Shown here one piece after another: positions 11,904 through 23,300 of a DNA stretch of 64,000 nucleotides. The stretch lies in the NCBI GenBank assembly GCA_030770545.1, contig CM061109.1, positions 3,100,001 through 3,164,000 on the forward strand, written 5' to 3'. The notes under the pieces were generated by a model that ran no database searches, was not told the DNA's origin, and worked only from the letters and a program-made list of their open reading frames with translations. This stretch comes from Macropodus opercularis. Its lineage: Eukaryota; Chordata; Actinopteri; Anabantiformes; Osphronemidae. The position numbers were made by a program, and so were the translations under genes. The stretch's first letter is position 1. Each line of letters starts with the position of its first letter.

Positions 11904-12700
11904 GCGGACGACACAACTGTGGTAGGTCTCTCATCAGTAACAGGGATGAGACAAACTACAGGAGCGAAGTGAGCCGTCTGCCCTGAGAGTGAACAGCACC
12001 AAGTTCCTGGGTGTTCACATCACAGAGACCCTCTCCTGGACCAACAACACCACAGCACTGGCCAAGAAAGCACAACAGCGCAAACTGAGAAGAGCTAGAG
12101 CCCCCGCCCTCATCATGTACACCTTCTACAGAGGCACCATAGAGAGCATTCTGTCCAGCTGCATCACTGTGTGGTACGGAGCCTGCAACGCCTCCTGCCG
12201 TAAGACACTACAATGCATAGTGAGAGCAGCTGAGAAGATCGTTGGAGTCTCTCTCCCCTCCCTCCAGGACATTTACAGCACCCGTCTCACCCGCAAAGGC
12301 CTCTGTATCGCAGGTGATCCCACCCACCCATCCTCTGTCCTGCTCCACGTACCCTGACCCTACGAAGTCCTCCATCCCAGGTCTAACTCTCCTCCAACCA
12401 AACACTGTGACCAGCACCAGTCACTTTAAAAAAACCTTTGGACATGTCTCTACCTCACTTAGCTACCTGGTCATTCACTTTATGAAAAAAGCTACTTGCA
12501 CTACACCAAAACACTTGTTGTACATTTGTGTGTGCAGATTTTTATTTTTGTGTGTATATATCTGCTTTTATATATTTTTATAGTCATATATATTTTAGAA
12601 GATATGTTGTATGTATGCACCAGGGCCTGAGGGAAACGCAATTTCACTTCTCTGTATGTATGTGGTAGAATTGACAATAAACTTAAACTTAAAACTAAAC
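11904..12700 (+). mobile_element. L2-like non-LTR retrotransposon, 3' fragment
   Basis: The reverse transcriptase box FADD (11901-11912) begins the fragment, followed by KFLGVHITETLSWTNNT and later FYRGTIESILSSCITVWYGA and SLQDIYSTRL. These are typical of the C-terminal part of L2/Maui-type LINE ORF2. The frame is shortened by deletions around 11975 and 12090 and shifts near 12300. The 3' end has the motif GACAATAAACTTAAACTT, like the short tails of L2 elements. It lies inside the ERV pol relic, which resumes on the far side. Confidence 0.8.
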
Positions 12701-13690
12701 TAGAAACTAATCGATCAGTCCCACTTGTGTGGACAGAAGAAGCTAAAGGAGCATTTCAGAAAAAGAGACCTGCAGACTGCTCCAGCTTTAGCCAATCCTG
12801 ACTATACGACACCATTTCACCTTTATGTGGCTGAAAGACAAAACTGTGCTGATGCAAGACTCCCCCACAGGGAAACAGCCCATAGCCTGTTACAGCACTA
12901 AGCTTGATAACACTGAGGAGGGACTGACTCCCTGCTGCCAGAGATTGGCAGCAGCAGCAGCATTTACCCATAAGTAAGCATCAGTTCTAACAATGGGACA
13001 CCCTGTGACATTGTATGTATCTCACCAACTGCATGCTATGCTAACTAGTCCTTGATTTGTTGTTACACAGGCCAGAAGGACTGGTTATGAAGTGTTACTA
13101 TCAGGACAAGAACAAACTGTGCAGCGGTGCAACACAATAAATCCCACACGACTGCACACAAGAAACACACACATTCATGCAAGTATGAGAGAATTTGTAC
13201 AACCAACCGATTCCATCAGATTCATTTTGTTTGTGGATGAGTCGTGCGTATGAAACAGGAAGGCATGCAGCATGTGGGGCATTTTATAAAGTACAGCTTA
13301 GATCAGCCATGTTCAGCACAACTTGCTGATATTAGGGCCAAACAGCCACAATCTATCCAGACAGTGCATATGGCTATGGAGTGTGTCACATATGGATTTA
13401 TCCATGCGGCTGGCTCACCTGTAGTGCATGGAGAAGCTGTGGCACAATTGATTCTCAAGTGCAGCTACCAAAAGAGTTAGAGGGAAAGATTCCTGTTTGT
13501 AGTAGTGCAGGTTTAGTAGATGGATGGAAGCTTGTCCAACAGCTGAACCAGACCACAAAGCAGCAGCTAAGTTTTTGTATGCAGTGTTTCCCAGATTTGA
13601 CAATGCCAGATACTATATCATCAGACAAGGGTCCTCACTTTCTGTCAAGTGTGATAAGAGAAATGTTTCATATCCCAGGAGCAGCAGGTG
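12701..13690 (+). pseudogene. ERV pol relic, RNase H and integrase part
   Basis: After the LINE the ERV sequence resumes with WTEEAKGAF (about 12727) and RNase H-connection text such as ANPDYTTPFHLYVAE. HPVTLYVSHQLHAML follows near 13000, then ARRTGYEVLLSGQE and an RNase H start FVDES at about 13229. Integrase core text SSDKGPHFLSSVIREM lies at 13620-13670. Frames change repeatedly and stops are common. Homology ends near 13690; the following open frame to 13942 starts with a hydrophobic stretch that I cannot assign to env. Confidence 0.75.
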
Positions 13691-14574
13691 ATGGGCCCTC
13701 AGTCGGGCATCCTGGTCACCCTGCTCTTGACAACCTTGATGTACCTCCACGTACACCTGTCTGGGGACAAGACCTGTTGGAGGAGGAGAATGTTTCCTAT
13801 CTTTTCCCTCTGTTCTGTTTGTCTTTGTTGTGCTAACCCTCTCAGGTTTAGCAAGACTCTCTCTACGTCCTTTTCTGCTCCTACGTCAGATATTCTTGAA
13901 ATAAACAGTTTAAGGGAATTTCCTATTGTGCATCCTCAGTAGAAATTATTATTGTTACTTTTTTTATTATAGTTAATTTAAATATCATGATTCTTTACTT
14001 GTGCAGAAGACAACACCTTGTGTTGTTAAAACTACCAGCTAAGAGCAACAGACATTTCCATTTTTGTGCTTTACATGGGAAAACATCAACCAATACACCG
14101 TGGACACAGAACGACTTTGATTTGTTTTCACATGTATTTTTCTAAATATGTGTAACCCTATGGAAGAAATCTGGGCCATAAGTCTTCAAAAAATTAACTC
14201 CCAAACGAAAACAAGCTATTTGAACCAAAACTATGAAAAACTGTAGCCAAAGTTTCTCAATTCAAATATGAGTAAATTATTATTAAAATAAACGTTATAT
14301 TTAAAATTGGATGCTATATCTTTATTGATACATAACACCCATCACTGTAATAAAACTGTAATAAAAAGGCAAATAAAACTTCTGCCTGGCCGCAGTTGTC
14401 AGTTTGCATAAAGACTGCAAAACAATTTAACTGGTATCAACTTGGCTGCTACTGAACCTATGAACTGGCCTCTATAGGGTTCAATGTTCCTCCCTAGCGC
14501 TCAGCGTCATCTACTGGCCCATGTAGCTGATTGCGCTAACAAGCACATCATTTACAATCCTCAAAACCTTGAGG

Positions 14575-14576
<2 letters not shown>
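13691..14576. other. No recognisable feature
   Basis: AT-rich sequence with short frames only. A hydrophobic stretch read from 13688 is not convincing as an envelope signal peptide. Confidence 0.4.

Positions 14577-14605
<29 letters not shown>
14577..14605 (+). repeat. (AC)n microsatellite, about 14 units
   Basis: Uninterrupted AC dinucleotides directly after CTTGAGGAA. Confidence 0.95.
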
Positions 14606-14607
<2 letters not shown>

Positions 14608-16674
14608 GTGTGACTTATTTTCACTTTTCTCTCCTGAATTGCACCATGAACCTCTCATAATTACTTTTACCTACTTTTATTGCATTACCTCTATTTACGC
14701 ATAGTTACATTTAAATGCGAGTTTCAGACAGAAAGTCAGTGTCTGGCAGAACTACAAAAAATCCCAAACATCTAAAACATGCAGAGAAACTCCACATCTG
14801 CTGTTTTTGTAGCTTTATACGTCAAAAATATATCAAAACTCTTTATGAGCATGACATTTCTTATCTAGTAAACTCCTAAATCGAAACATATCAGCTAAAC
14901 ACAGCTGTGAGATAAATGTGGAGCACTTTGTTTTTCTGAACTGTAGTAAAGTTAAGAGGAGAGTGAAAACAAAACTTCTACCAACCTCTAAGTATCTGCA
15001 TATGAAGCCGTACTTGTTTAGGTAATAGATCAGCTCCCACCACTGCCTGTTTTCTGCAGTGAAAGCAAGATTCAGTGGCGAACTGCTAACATCACCTGGT
15101 GGTGTTAATGTGCAAGTATCAGCTACACAACCAGCTGCTACTCTTGGACAACTTGCTGTGTTTTGGCACCTGTGGATCGGTTTAGGCTGACGCTGAAGCA
15201 ATTTATTATTGGTTATTTTAACTAGCATTAAAATAAGCAGATGTTTTTAATGTTGTGGCTGTTTCTCTGATGTCATTGGTTGTCATGACATAACTAGACT
15301 AGAACCATAAATACCACATCAGGTCTTACACAGAGTACTTATAATTAATCTAAATACCAGACAGGACATGATGCAATTAACAATTAACAGGCTTGTGCAT
15401 TGGATTCAAATGGAAAATGTTTATTTCACCTAACATTAAACCACAAGTCTTTTCAAGTCAAGTGAAATTGTTGCAGTTTGCCATGACACTGCTCATGTAC
15501 GGACACTCGAGCATTACACAGTTTCATGGAAAATCGAAGGCACGATGAAGAATCTGAATCATGAAGGCAAACAATGCTCTGCCGTGTTTCAGGTGGAGGT
15601 GATCTGTTGTGCGGTATCACGATAGCTGGAGACGATGAACCCAACGCAGCATGTCCTGGATGGGAAGAGGTCACACAAAAAAAACATTCACCCATCAGGG
15701 GGCAGTCTTCACTGACAGATGGTGTGATCTCAGTAGAAGTGCACAGTTTGACATGATACATGTTGCTTGCTATTACCAAACAGTGATATACATCACTGAC
15801 AGGTTTATAAAGCTTCCATCAACATCTATACTTGGGTTGGCAGATTTGGCTTTTTTTCATCCATTTCTCTTTGCTCCAACTCCTGGATTCTGGGGAGAGT
15901 ATTTAAAGTTTTAACTTACCCGCAGTAAAAGCTCCCTCACAGTCTTGAAATGTTTCTACGTGGGACAATGAGTCATAAGCATGAGAGAGAAGATTCCAAC
16001 AGGATGTGGGATGAGAATGAAGCTATGATTAAAAGAAGCGGAAGAACAGGGGGTTGAGCATCAGGTGGACAAATAACTACTGCAAACTGTATGTTTGTAC
16101 TTATACTTTCTGAAAGGTCTAGAAAAATTCTGTATTTACTGTCTAAATTAATCAAATCCTGCATCTCTGGTGGCGTGGTGGTGCATCAACCTATGACACA
16201 GGTAGTTTGCACATTTAGGAAGGTTCAATCTGTGGCACTTCTGTTCTCCAGCCAGCTGAGGCAATGTCTCTTGGGACTTTGTAGCTGGTTCATGGAACAC
16301 AGGTGTCATTTCATGTATCTGATTAATCAGGTTGAATTCTGGTTAGTCAGCGTCTTGCTTTTGTATTCTGGTTATTAGAGACCATCTTGCTCTGTACTTA
16401 GTCAGGTAGGATTTTGTTTTATAGACTAATTGTTATTGTATTTATCCTCATAGCGAGTGACTATAGTTAGTTGTTAGTTGCTAGTTGTTTGTTTATTAAA
16501 GACAATATTCCTGTTGAATCACAACCAGCCTTCCAGTGTCTGCTTTCTTGTTTGTCACACATTCGCAGGTTTTGGAGTAGCGTATATTCCTATTCAGATT
16601 ATGTCTTTTTGGTTAAAATGCTTCTGTCCCAGCATTTTAAATATGTCAAGTTAAACTTTTTTATCTAAAAATGA
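14606..16674. other. No gene recognised
   Basis: The longest frame (15228-14833, minus strand, 131 codons) has no motif, and its codon context resembles noncoding DNA. The stretch 16160-16560 has several TTAGTTGTTAGTTGCTAGTTG-like repeats and ends with ATTAAAG, so it might be an old LTR or SINE, but ends cannot be set. Confidence 0.35.
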
Positions 16675-16973
16675 ATTGAATTACACTAAATTTAAAACTT
16701 ATACTGCATGAAAATGATCACTGAAAAAGACAATAAAACTGAAAAGCTGACGTGGCCTTTTCTAGGGATAACAGTAAGTATCACAGCAACAAATTGGTGT
16801 CATGGATCACATTAAAAATACAACTTCGAATGTACAACAGATGAAGAAATGCACAATTATAATAAGAAGAACTTGATGTTTGATACTGACAGGTACTGAC
16901 ACCAATGATGTAAAAATGAAATGCAGGCAGGGGACCACAGTGATGGCCCTACTTCTTTACCTGATTATTAACA
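16675..16973 (-). repeat. Inverted partner of 300-343 and 2346-2591
   Basis: The reverse complement gives arm A then arm B directly joined, without the 2-kb insertion of the left copy and without the piggyBac element. This copy is the better guide to the ancestral arrangement. Confidence 0.82.
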
Positions 16974-16979
16974 TCCCAT

Positions 16980-17375
16980 TGAAAGGAAGAGACATCTCAG
17001 TCTCAACTGCCACTGCAGGAGTCTGCTTGTGTGTCACCTGGAATTGTGAGTCAAATGTCTGTCACCTGGAATTCAGTGGAAAAACAAAAACACAACAGAT
17101 AGAGACCATATCTTTACAGATTAAGAAGCTGTAAGTAAGTAAGTATCAGCATCAATAGGTGCTTAAAATGTCCTCATCTGCCTGAGCATGTTTTTCCATC
17201 CTGTCTACTGTAGTGAGTAGGTGTGGAACCTCAACTACCTACTCAATACCCTTCAGACAACTTCACCTGGATGAATGAGAATCTCCACAGACAACTACAG
17301 ACATTGTTTCTACCATAGCCCCAAGTACAAACCAGAGCACGTTGCTAACTTGTAACACATTCAGGCATAAGTTAA
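16980..17375 (-). repeat. Inverted, diverged copy of part of flank R
   Basis: The reverse complement matches 26887-27393. It includes the CTGGTTTGTACTTGGGGCTA block and the exon-like AATTCCAGGTGACACACA block. The latter is preceded by a partial tandem duplication of its splice-acceptor sequence (about 17037-17075). It has a roughly 80-bp stretch (17205-17295) not found in R. It leads straight into arm A at 16973, showing R and A were neighbours before the ERV inserted. Confidence 0.8.
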
Positions 17376-17574
17376 TAAATAAAGGCAAAACAAGATATAC
17401 ACTTCATTTAATATAGTATTTGACAAGTAAATTTTGCTCCTAAATTGTTATTAATTATCTACTATAGTTCTGTGGAAACAGAAATTCGAAACACTAATTC
17501 GAGCATGGCCTCAGTCAGGTATCATCAATTGTGTTTATAATAATAAATTAATAATATTAGAATGAAATATGACA

Positions 17575-17780
17575 GAGCAGTATGATGGTGTAGCAGTTAG
17601 CACTGTTGCCTCACAGCAAGAGGCTTTTTCTCTGTGTCTGTGTGGTTTTTCTTCAGTTTCTTCCATCAGCCCAATGACATGAAGTCAATTAATTTAAAAT
17701 TGCTTGTAAGTGTGACTGAAAGAGTGAGCGATGATCTGTCTGTCTCTATAAGTAGCCCTGTGGTGGACTTTGTTCTTTTA
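17575..17780 (+). repeat. Dispersed teleost repeat, degenerate copy
   Basis: The string TAGCAGTTAGCACTGTTGCC, then CTCACAGCAAGA and later TGTCTGTCTCTATAAGTAGC, match the layout of a very common fish short repeat whose full form starts with a similar gene-converted head. Recognised from memory, not searched. Confidence 0.65.
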
Positions 17781-17781
17781 C

Positions 17782-17801
17782 GTGTGTGTGTGTGTGTGTG
17801 T
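17782..17801 (+). repeat. (GT)10 microsatellite
   Basis: Matches the (CA)12 tract at 5263-5286 in the inverted copy of this segment. Confidence 0.95.
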
Positions 17802-18254
17802 ACAGGTTTAACATTGCATAAAGCTTTGCTTTAGTGACTAATGGTAACTAATTGATAAGAGATCCCATGAAAATCAGATCATTAATTTATACTTGAGTGT
17901 TTTCTGCAGGAAAACACATGGAACCAGCGTCTACCATCATGGAGGAGGGGGCCCCCTAAGCGACACTGCTGATTCCTTCAGCAGGACGAGTAGCCAAACT
18001 GCAGTTCATTCTGAGCAGGAGGTCTCCCTCCCAGCTCACGTACACAATAAAACCTGAGCTCATGACATAAAGACCCGACTGACTGATCTTTGATGTTGTT
18101 GTTATATAATGTATTAATAATTTCCCATCTTAGCTCAATCTTAAACCCAAGCAAAGGAGGAGCTGGTTGTTATTGGTGACAGGTTCAGCTGTTCCAGACT
18201 GAATGTGGTGTTTTTTGTTGTAAACCTGGATCTCACCCTAACAACTTGGGCTCA
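17785..18254 (+). repeat. Segment C, unique part of the left boundary of the amplified block
   Basis: Present in inverted form at 4820-5286 but absent before arrays B and C, where the ERV 3' LTR stands instead. No coding sequence seen. Confidence 0.75.
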
Positions 18255-19227
18255 ATCTCTCCAGGCACCGCAGCAGTGGACGCCATCACACCAACCACCT
18301 CTCTAACGTTCATAACTTTCTCCCACACGCTCTGTTAGGAGAGGAGGGTGTGGAGTCGTATTAATGCTTAATCTGTGCATTAATACCCCCATAGGTTTCA
18401 GTCCACCTCAAACCACAGCTGCAATATATGTGTTGCACTTTTGTCTATGTGCCTCTCAGCTATCTGCTCTCAGGTTAAAGCTGCAGTAACAGTCAAGTCG
18501 CTGGAGTGATCTGGACACAGAGGATCCTCATCCAGGATCGTGTAGAGGAAAGACCATAAAAAATGAAATAAAAATAGATTCAATTTTCAATTCAATTCAT
18601 TTCAACTTTATTTATATAGCAAAAATTCACAACATCAGTTATCTCAAGGCGCTTTACAAGTAAGGTTTAAGACCTTACACAACTAGACCCAACAAATCCC
18701 AGATAGAGCAAGCTTTTATTGTAGCCAATCAATAAATTGTACATTTTAATAGCAACAGCGGAAAAACTCCCTCTATAGAGGAAGAAACCTCCAGCAGACC
18801 CAGGCTCAGTGTGGGCGGCCATCTGCCTTGACCGGTTGGGGTGAGGGGATAGAGAAGAGAGAAAAGAACACAACCACAACAACAAAACAAGCAGCAACAG
18901 AACACAGGCAGAATGGTTGGACCAGCAAATGAACACTGGAGACACACGGCTCTGAGTCTGACGATACCTGGAGATGAGAATAGAGTTAGTCACATGTAGA
19001 CATGGAGGCATGTTAGTGGATACAGGAAATGGAAAAGTAGAGGAGCTCAGTGAATGAAGGACGTCCCCCAGCATCTAAGTCTAAGAGACTCAATCAAATT
19101 CGACCTTTCTTTAATCTAGAGAGGAATCAGTGTCTGCTGAAACAAGACGTTGTGTAGCATGTTTCTTAGAATAAAGTCTCTTTTAAATGACCGACCGTGT
19201 TACAGGTTCAGAGGTTAATCATAAAAT
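18255..19227 (+). repeat. Left flank L, copy 1
   Basis: Nearly identical to 35165-36129 and 50315-51279. It carries a perfect 8-bp inverted repeat, ATTAATGC/GCATTAAT, at 18360-18384. A dispersed fish repeat lies at about 18579-18870 (TTTATTTATATAGC, then GGTTGGGGTGAGGGGATAG). The last 30 bases before the array (19198-19227) already resemble a unit with about 115 bp deleted. The open frame 18667-19074 on the minus strand lies on the dispersed repeat and is not a gene. Confidence 0.9.
18579..18870 (+). repeat. Dispersed fish repeat inside flank L
   Basis: Contains TTTATTTATATAGC, a GGCGCTTTACAAGT stretch and GTGGGCGGCCATCTGCCTTG, a combination I know from many teleost genomes. Further copies are at about 35481-35772 and 50631-50922, and part is at 4482-4680 in reverse. 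Confidence 0.6.
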
Positions 19228-19925
19228 CCTCCTTTTTCTGTTTAGAGGAACCTTTCCCTTGTGTCGGCTGTAACCCTCAGTCTGGACTCAGGCGTCAGTC
19301 GGCAGACTGTCCGTCCAACTTCTGACACCAAGATGTCGTGGAAAAACCTTCTTCAAATGCTGGAACATACTGAGAAAACTAGAGGAGCATGTTGGTGTAA
19401 TGAACCAGCTCAACGTTTAGTACGTGCTGGCATGAGGAAGACATCCTACAGCGAACCACTGTCTTCTGATGGATGTTAACACCAGAGCTTCTTATATATT
19501 GTAACACAATGGTTTAGCCACCCCTCGCATGCTACCTGCTGTCTAAACGCATGTTCCATTTGGCCAACACACCAACCTGGTAAAGCTTCTAACTTCCCCA
19601 TTTTGTTCCCTGTGGTTGTGTAGATTCACTTGGGCCGGTGCTTAAACTTTCAATGGGCTTATCATTCATACAGGGGTTTTCACTCACACTGATCTTCCCA
19701 TCTCATCGTATGGTTGGATCTTATCAAACATACTCTAACTTTGGGTGACTCTCTTCAGCCAGGTAGTTTGTATGACACATTGGTTCCGAGCAACGTACCC
19801 TGTAGTGTGCTTATCAGCAATGCACACGGGACACTGAAGGAGTCATCGCAAAGCTTATGATGTTATTATATCAGTCATACGCCCATTTTATTCAGATGGG
19901 ACATCCCTAGATGTATGAATGCTCT

Positions 19926-20000
19926 AAAACATAAAATCAACTCAAATAAAACTAAATACAAGCTAGGTTTACCACAAAGTGACACAAATGAAGACAAAAA
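19926..20000 (+). repeat. Intra-unit sub-repeat t, copy 1 (and its partner at 20408-20488)
   Basis: AT-rich 75-80 bp containing ACAAGCTAGGTTTA followed by CACAAAG, found twice per unit. With sub-repeat a it shows that the 1594-bp unit itself arose from an older duplicated sequence. Confidence 0.8.
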
Positions 20001-20230
20001 AAATCTGCTTTAAAACATAGGCCACAATGTTGCTGAACTTTTTCTTACATATGTGGTCGATTCTCTTTAAAGCCATTAATGACTTACACAACGTAAGACT
20101 TCAGTATTTGTAATATCCTACATGTAACTTCACTGTAACATTCACTGACCACTAAAGAAATTACAGAACGCGTCAGGTGACTAAACCATTTCACAGAGCT
20201 ACACACACATTCTTCACCTACACATAGTTG

Positions 20231-20397
20231 CTTCAGAACACTGGACTCACTCTGAATGGAGCGTCCGCTGTCTGCCTCCTGTCCCGGATGTCAGGCGGGA
20301 ATCCAGTCCTGTTTCTGTGGAGCAGGTGGAACTTTTCCCTGGTGTCGGCTGTAACCATTAGTCTGGACTCAGGCGCCGGTCAGCAGACTGTCCATCA
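20231..20397 (+). repeat. Intra-unit sub-repeat a, copy 1 (and its partner at 20745-20911)
   Basis: About 167 bp, from CAGAACACTGGACTCACTCT to CAGCAGACTGTCCATCA. It is repeated within the same unit at 20745-20911, at roughly 80 percent identity by eye. The two copies start 514 bp apart in the first full unit. The same pair exists in every unit. Confidence 0.88.
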
Positions 20398-23300
20398 CAC
20401 TTTTATACTACAAAATAAAACCAATATAAATCAAATTAATCAAAATACAAGCTAGGTTTAACACAAAGGTACATGTAAGTAGACACAGAAGTTTTAAAGC
20501 TATGCCCAAATCAATGCTTTGCCCCAACCTACAGGGAACTACTGTAATCTGTCAATACCCAAAGCATCTATTCTATACATTTGCACTTTCAGTCCAAAAC
20601 CTGTTAACTAATGATCAGTAGCCTGAGCATCACAGAGAGGAGACTTGTTGGCTCTCGCCTCAACAATGAGTTTATGTTACAAGTTCAGAGGTTCATCGTA
20701 AAATACTGTGATGTAATTTCAGTTTGTATGTGATATAAAAGATGGTTCATAACACTGTACTCACTGTGAACGGAGCATCCGCTGTCCGCCTCCTGTTCCG
20801 AACATCAGGCGGGAATCCAGTCCTCCTTTTTCTGTTTAGAGGAACCTTTCCCTTGTGTCGACTGTAACCCTCAGTGTGGACTCAGGCGTCAGTCGGCAGA
20901 CTGTCCGTCCAACTTCTGACACCAAGATGTCGTGGAAAAACCTTCTTCAAATGCTGGAACATACTGAGAAAACTAGAGGAGCATGTTGGTGTAATGAACC
21001 AGCTCAACGTTTAGTACGTGCTGGCATGAGGAAGACATCCTACAGCGAACCACTGTCTTCTGATGGATGTTAACACCAGAGCTTCTTATATATTGTAACA
21101 CAATGGTTTAGCCACCCCTCGCATGCTACCTGCTGTCTAAACGCATGTTCCATTTGGCCAACACACCAACCTGGTAAAGCTTCTAACTTCCCCATTTTGT
21201 TCCCTGTGGTTGTGTAGATTCACTTGGGCCGGTGCTTAAACTTTCAATGGGCTTATCATTCACACAGGGGTTTTCACTCACACTGATCTTCCCATCTCAT
21301 CGTATGGTTGGATCTTATCACACATACTCTAACTTTGGGTGACTCTCTTCAGCCAGGTAGTTTGTATGACACATTCGTTCCGAGCAACGTACCCTGTAGT
21401 GTGCTTATCAGCAATGCACACTGGACACTGAAGGAGTCATCGCAAAGCTTATGATGTTATTATATCAGTCATACGCCCATTTTATTCAGATGGGACATCC
21501 CTAGATGTATGAATGCTCTAAAACATAAAATCAACTCAAATAAAACTAAATACAAGCTAGGTTTACCACAAAGTGACACAAATGAAGACAAAAAAAATCT
21601 GCTTTAAAACATAGGCCACAATGTTGCTGAACTTTTTCTTACACATGTGGTCGATTCTCTTTAAAGCCATTAATGACTTACACAACGTAAGACTTCAGTA
21701 TTTGTAATATCCTACATGTAACTTCACTGTAACATTCACTGACCACTAAAGAAATTACAGAACGCGTCAGGTGACTAAACCATTTCACAGAGCTACACAC
21801 ACATTCTTCACCTACACATAGTTGCTTCAGAACACTGGACTCACTCTGAATGGAGCATCCGCTGTCTGCCTCCTGTCCCGGATGTCAGGCGGGAATCCAG
21901 TCCTGTTTCTGTGGAGCAGGTGGAACTTTTCCCTGGTGTTGGCTGTAACCATTAGTCTGGACTCAGGCGCCGGTCAGCAGACTGTCCATCACACTTTTAT
22001 ACTACAAAATAAAACCAATATAAATCAAATTAATCAAAATACAAGCTAGGTTTAACACAAAGGTACATGTAAGTAGACAGAGAAGTTTTAAAGCTATGCC
22101 CAAATCAATGCTTTGCCCCAACCTACAGGGAACTCCTGTAATCTGTCAATACCCAAAGCATCTATTCTATACATTTGCACTTTCAGTCCAAAACCTGTTA
22201 ACTAATGATCAGTAGCCTGAGCATCACAGAGAGGAGACTTGTTGGCTCTCGCCTCAACAATGAGTTTATGTTACAAGTTCAGAGGTTCATCGTAAAATAC
22301 TGTGATGTAATTTCAGTTTGTATGTGATATAAAAGATGGTTCATAACACTGTACTCACTGTGAACGGAGCATCCGCTGTCCGCCTCCTGTTCCGAACATC
22401 AGGCGGGAATCCAGTCCTCCTTTTTCTGTTTAGAGGAACCTTTCCCTTGTGTCGACTGTAACCCTCAGTCTGGACTCAGGCGTCAGTCGGCAGACTGTCC
22501 GTCCAACTTCTGACACCAAGATGTCGTGGAAAAACCTTCTTCAAATGCTGGAACATACTGAGAAAACTAGAGGAGCATGTTGGTGTAATGAACCAGCTCA
22601 ACGTTTAGTACGTGCTGGCATGAGGAAGACATCCTACAGCGAACCACTGTCTTCTGATGGATGTTAACACCAGAGCTTCTTATATATTGTAACACAATGG
22701 TTTAGCCACCCCTCGCATGCTACCTGCTGTCTAAACGCATGTTCCATTTGGACAACACACCAACCTGGTAAAGCTTCTAACTTCCCCATTTTGTTCCCTG
22801 TGGTTGTGTAGATTCACTTGGGCCGGTGCTTAAACTTTCAATGGGCTTATCATTCACACAGGGGTTTTCACTCACACTGATCTTCCCATCTCATCGTATG
22901 GTTGGATCTTATCACACATACTCTAACTTTGGGTGACTCTCTTCAGCCAGGTAGTTTGTATGACACATTCGTTCCGAGCAACGTACCCTGTAGTGTGCTT
23001 ATCAGCAATGCACACGGGACACTGAAGGAGTCATCGCAAAGCTTATGATGTTATTATATCAGTCATACGCCCATTTTATTCAGATGGGACATCCCTAGAT
23101 GTATGAATGCTCTAAAACATAAAATCAACTCAAATAAAACTAAATACAAGCTAGGTTTACCACAAAGTGACACAAATGAAGACAAAAAAATCTGCTTTAA
23201 AACATAGGCCACAATGTTGCTGAACTTTTTCTTACACATGTGGTTGATTCTCTTTAAACCCATTAATGACTTACACAACGTAAGACTTCAGTATTTGTAA

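Noticed and set aside
14833..15228. 131-codon minus-strand frame
   Set aside because: No domain, signal or transposon motif; no splice or promoter context that I can support.
18667..19074. 135-codon minus-strand frame in flank L
   Set aside because: It lies over a dispersed fish repeat and recurs only because L is duplicated.
19261..19479. Repeated 72-codon open frame in satellite units as a gene
   Set aside because: Units in arrays B and C carry 1-7 nt indels that break it, no motif is recognisable, and the start codon is only GTG. It looks like chance openness of a conserved repeat.
20228..20455. Repeated 75-codon open frame in satellite units
   Set aside because: It begins at TTG, ends in the AT-rich sub-repeat, is shortened in one unit by the 15-bp deletion near 23555, and shows no protein feature.
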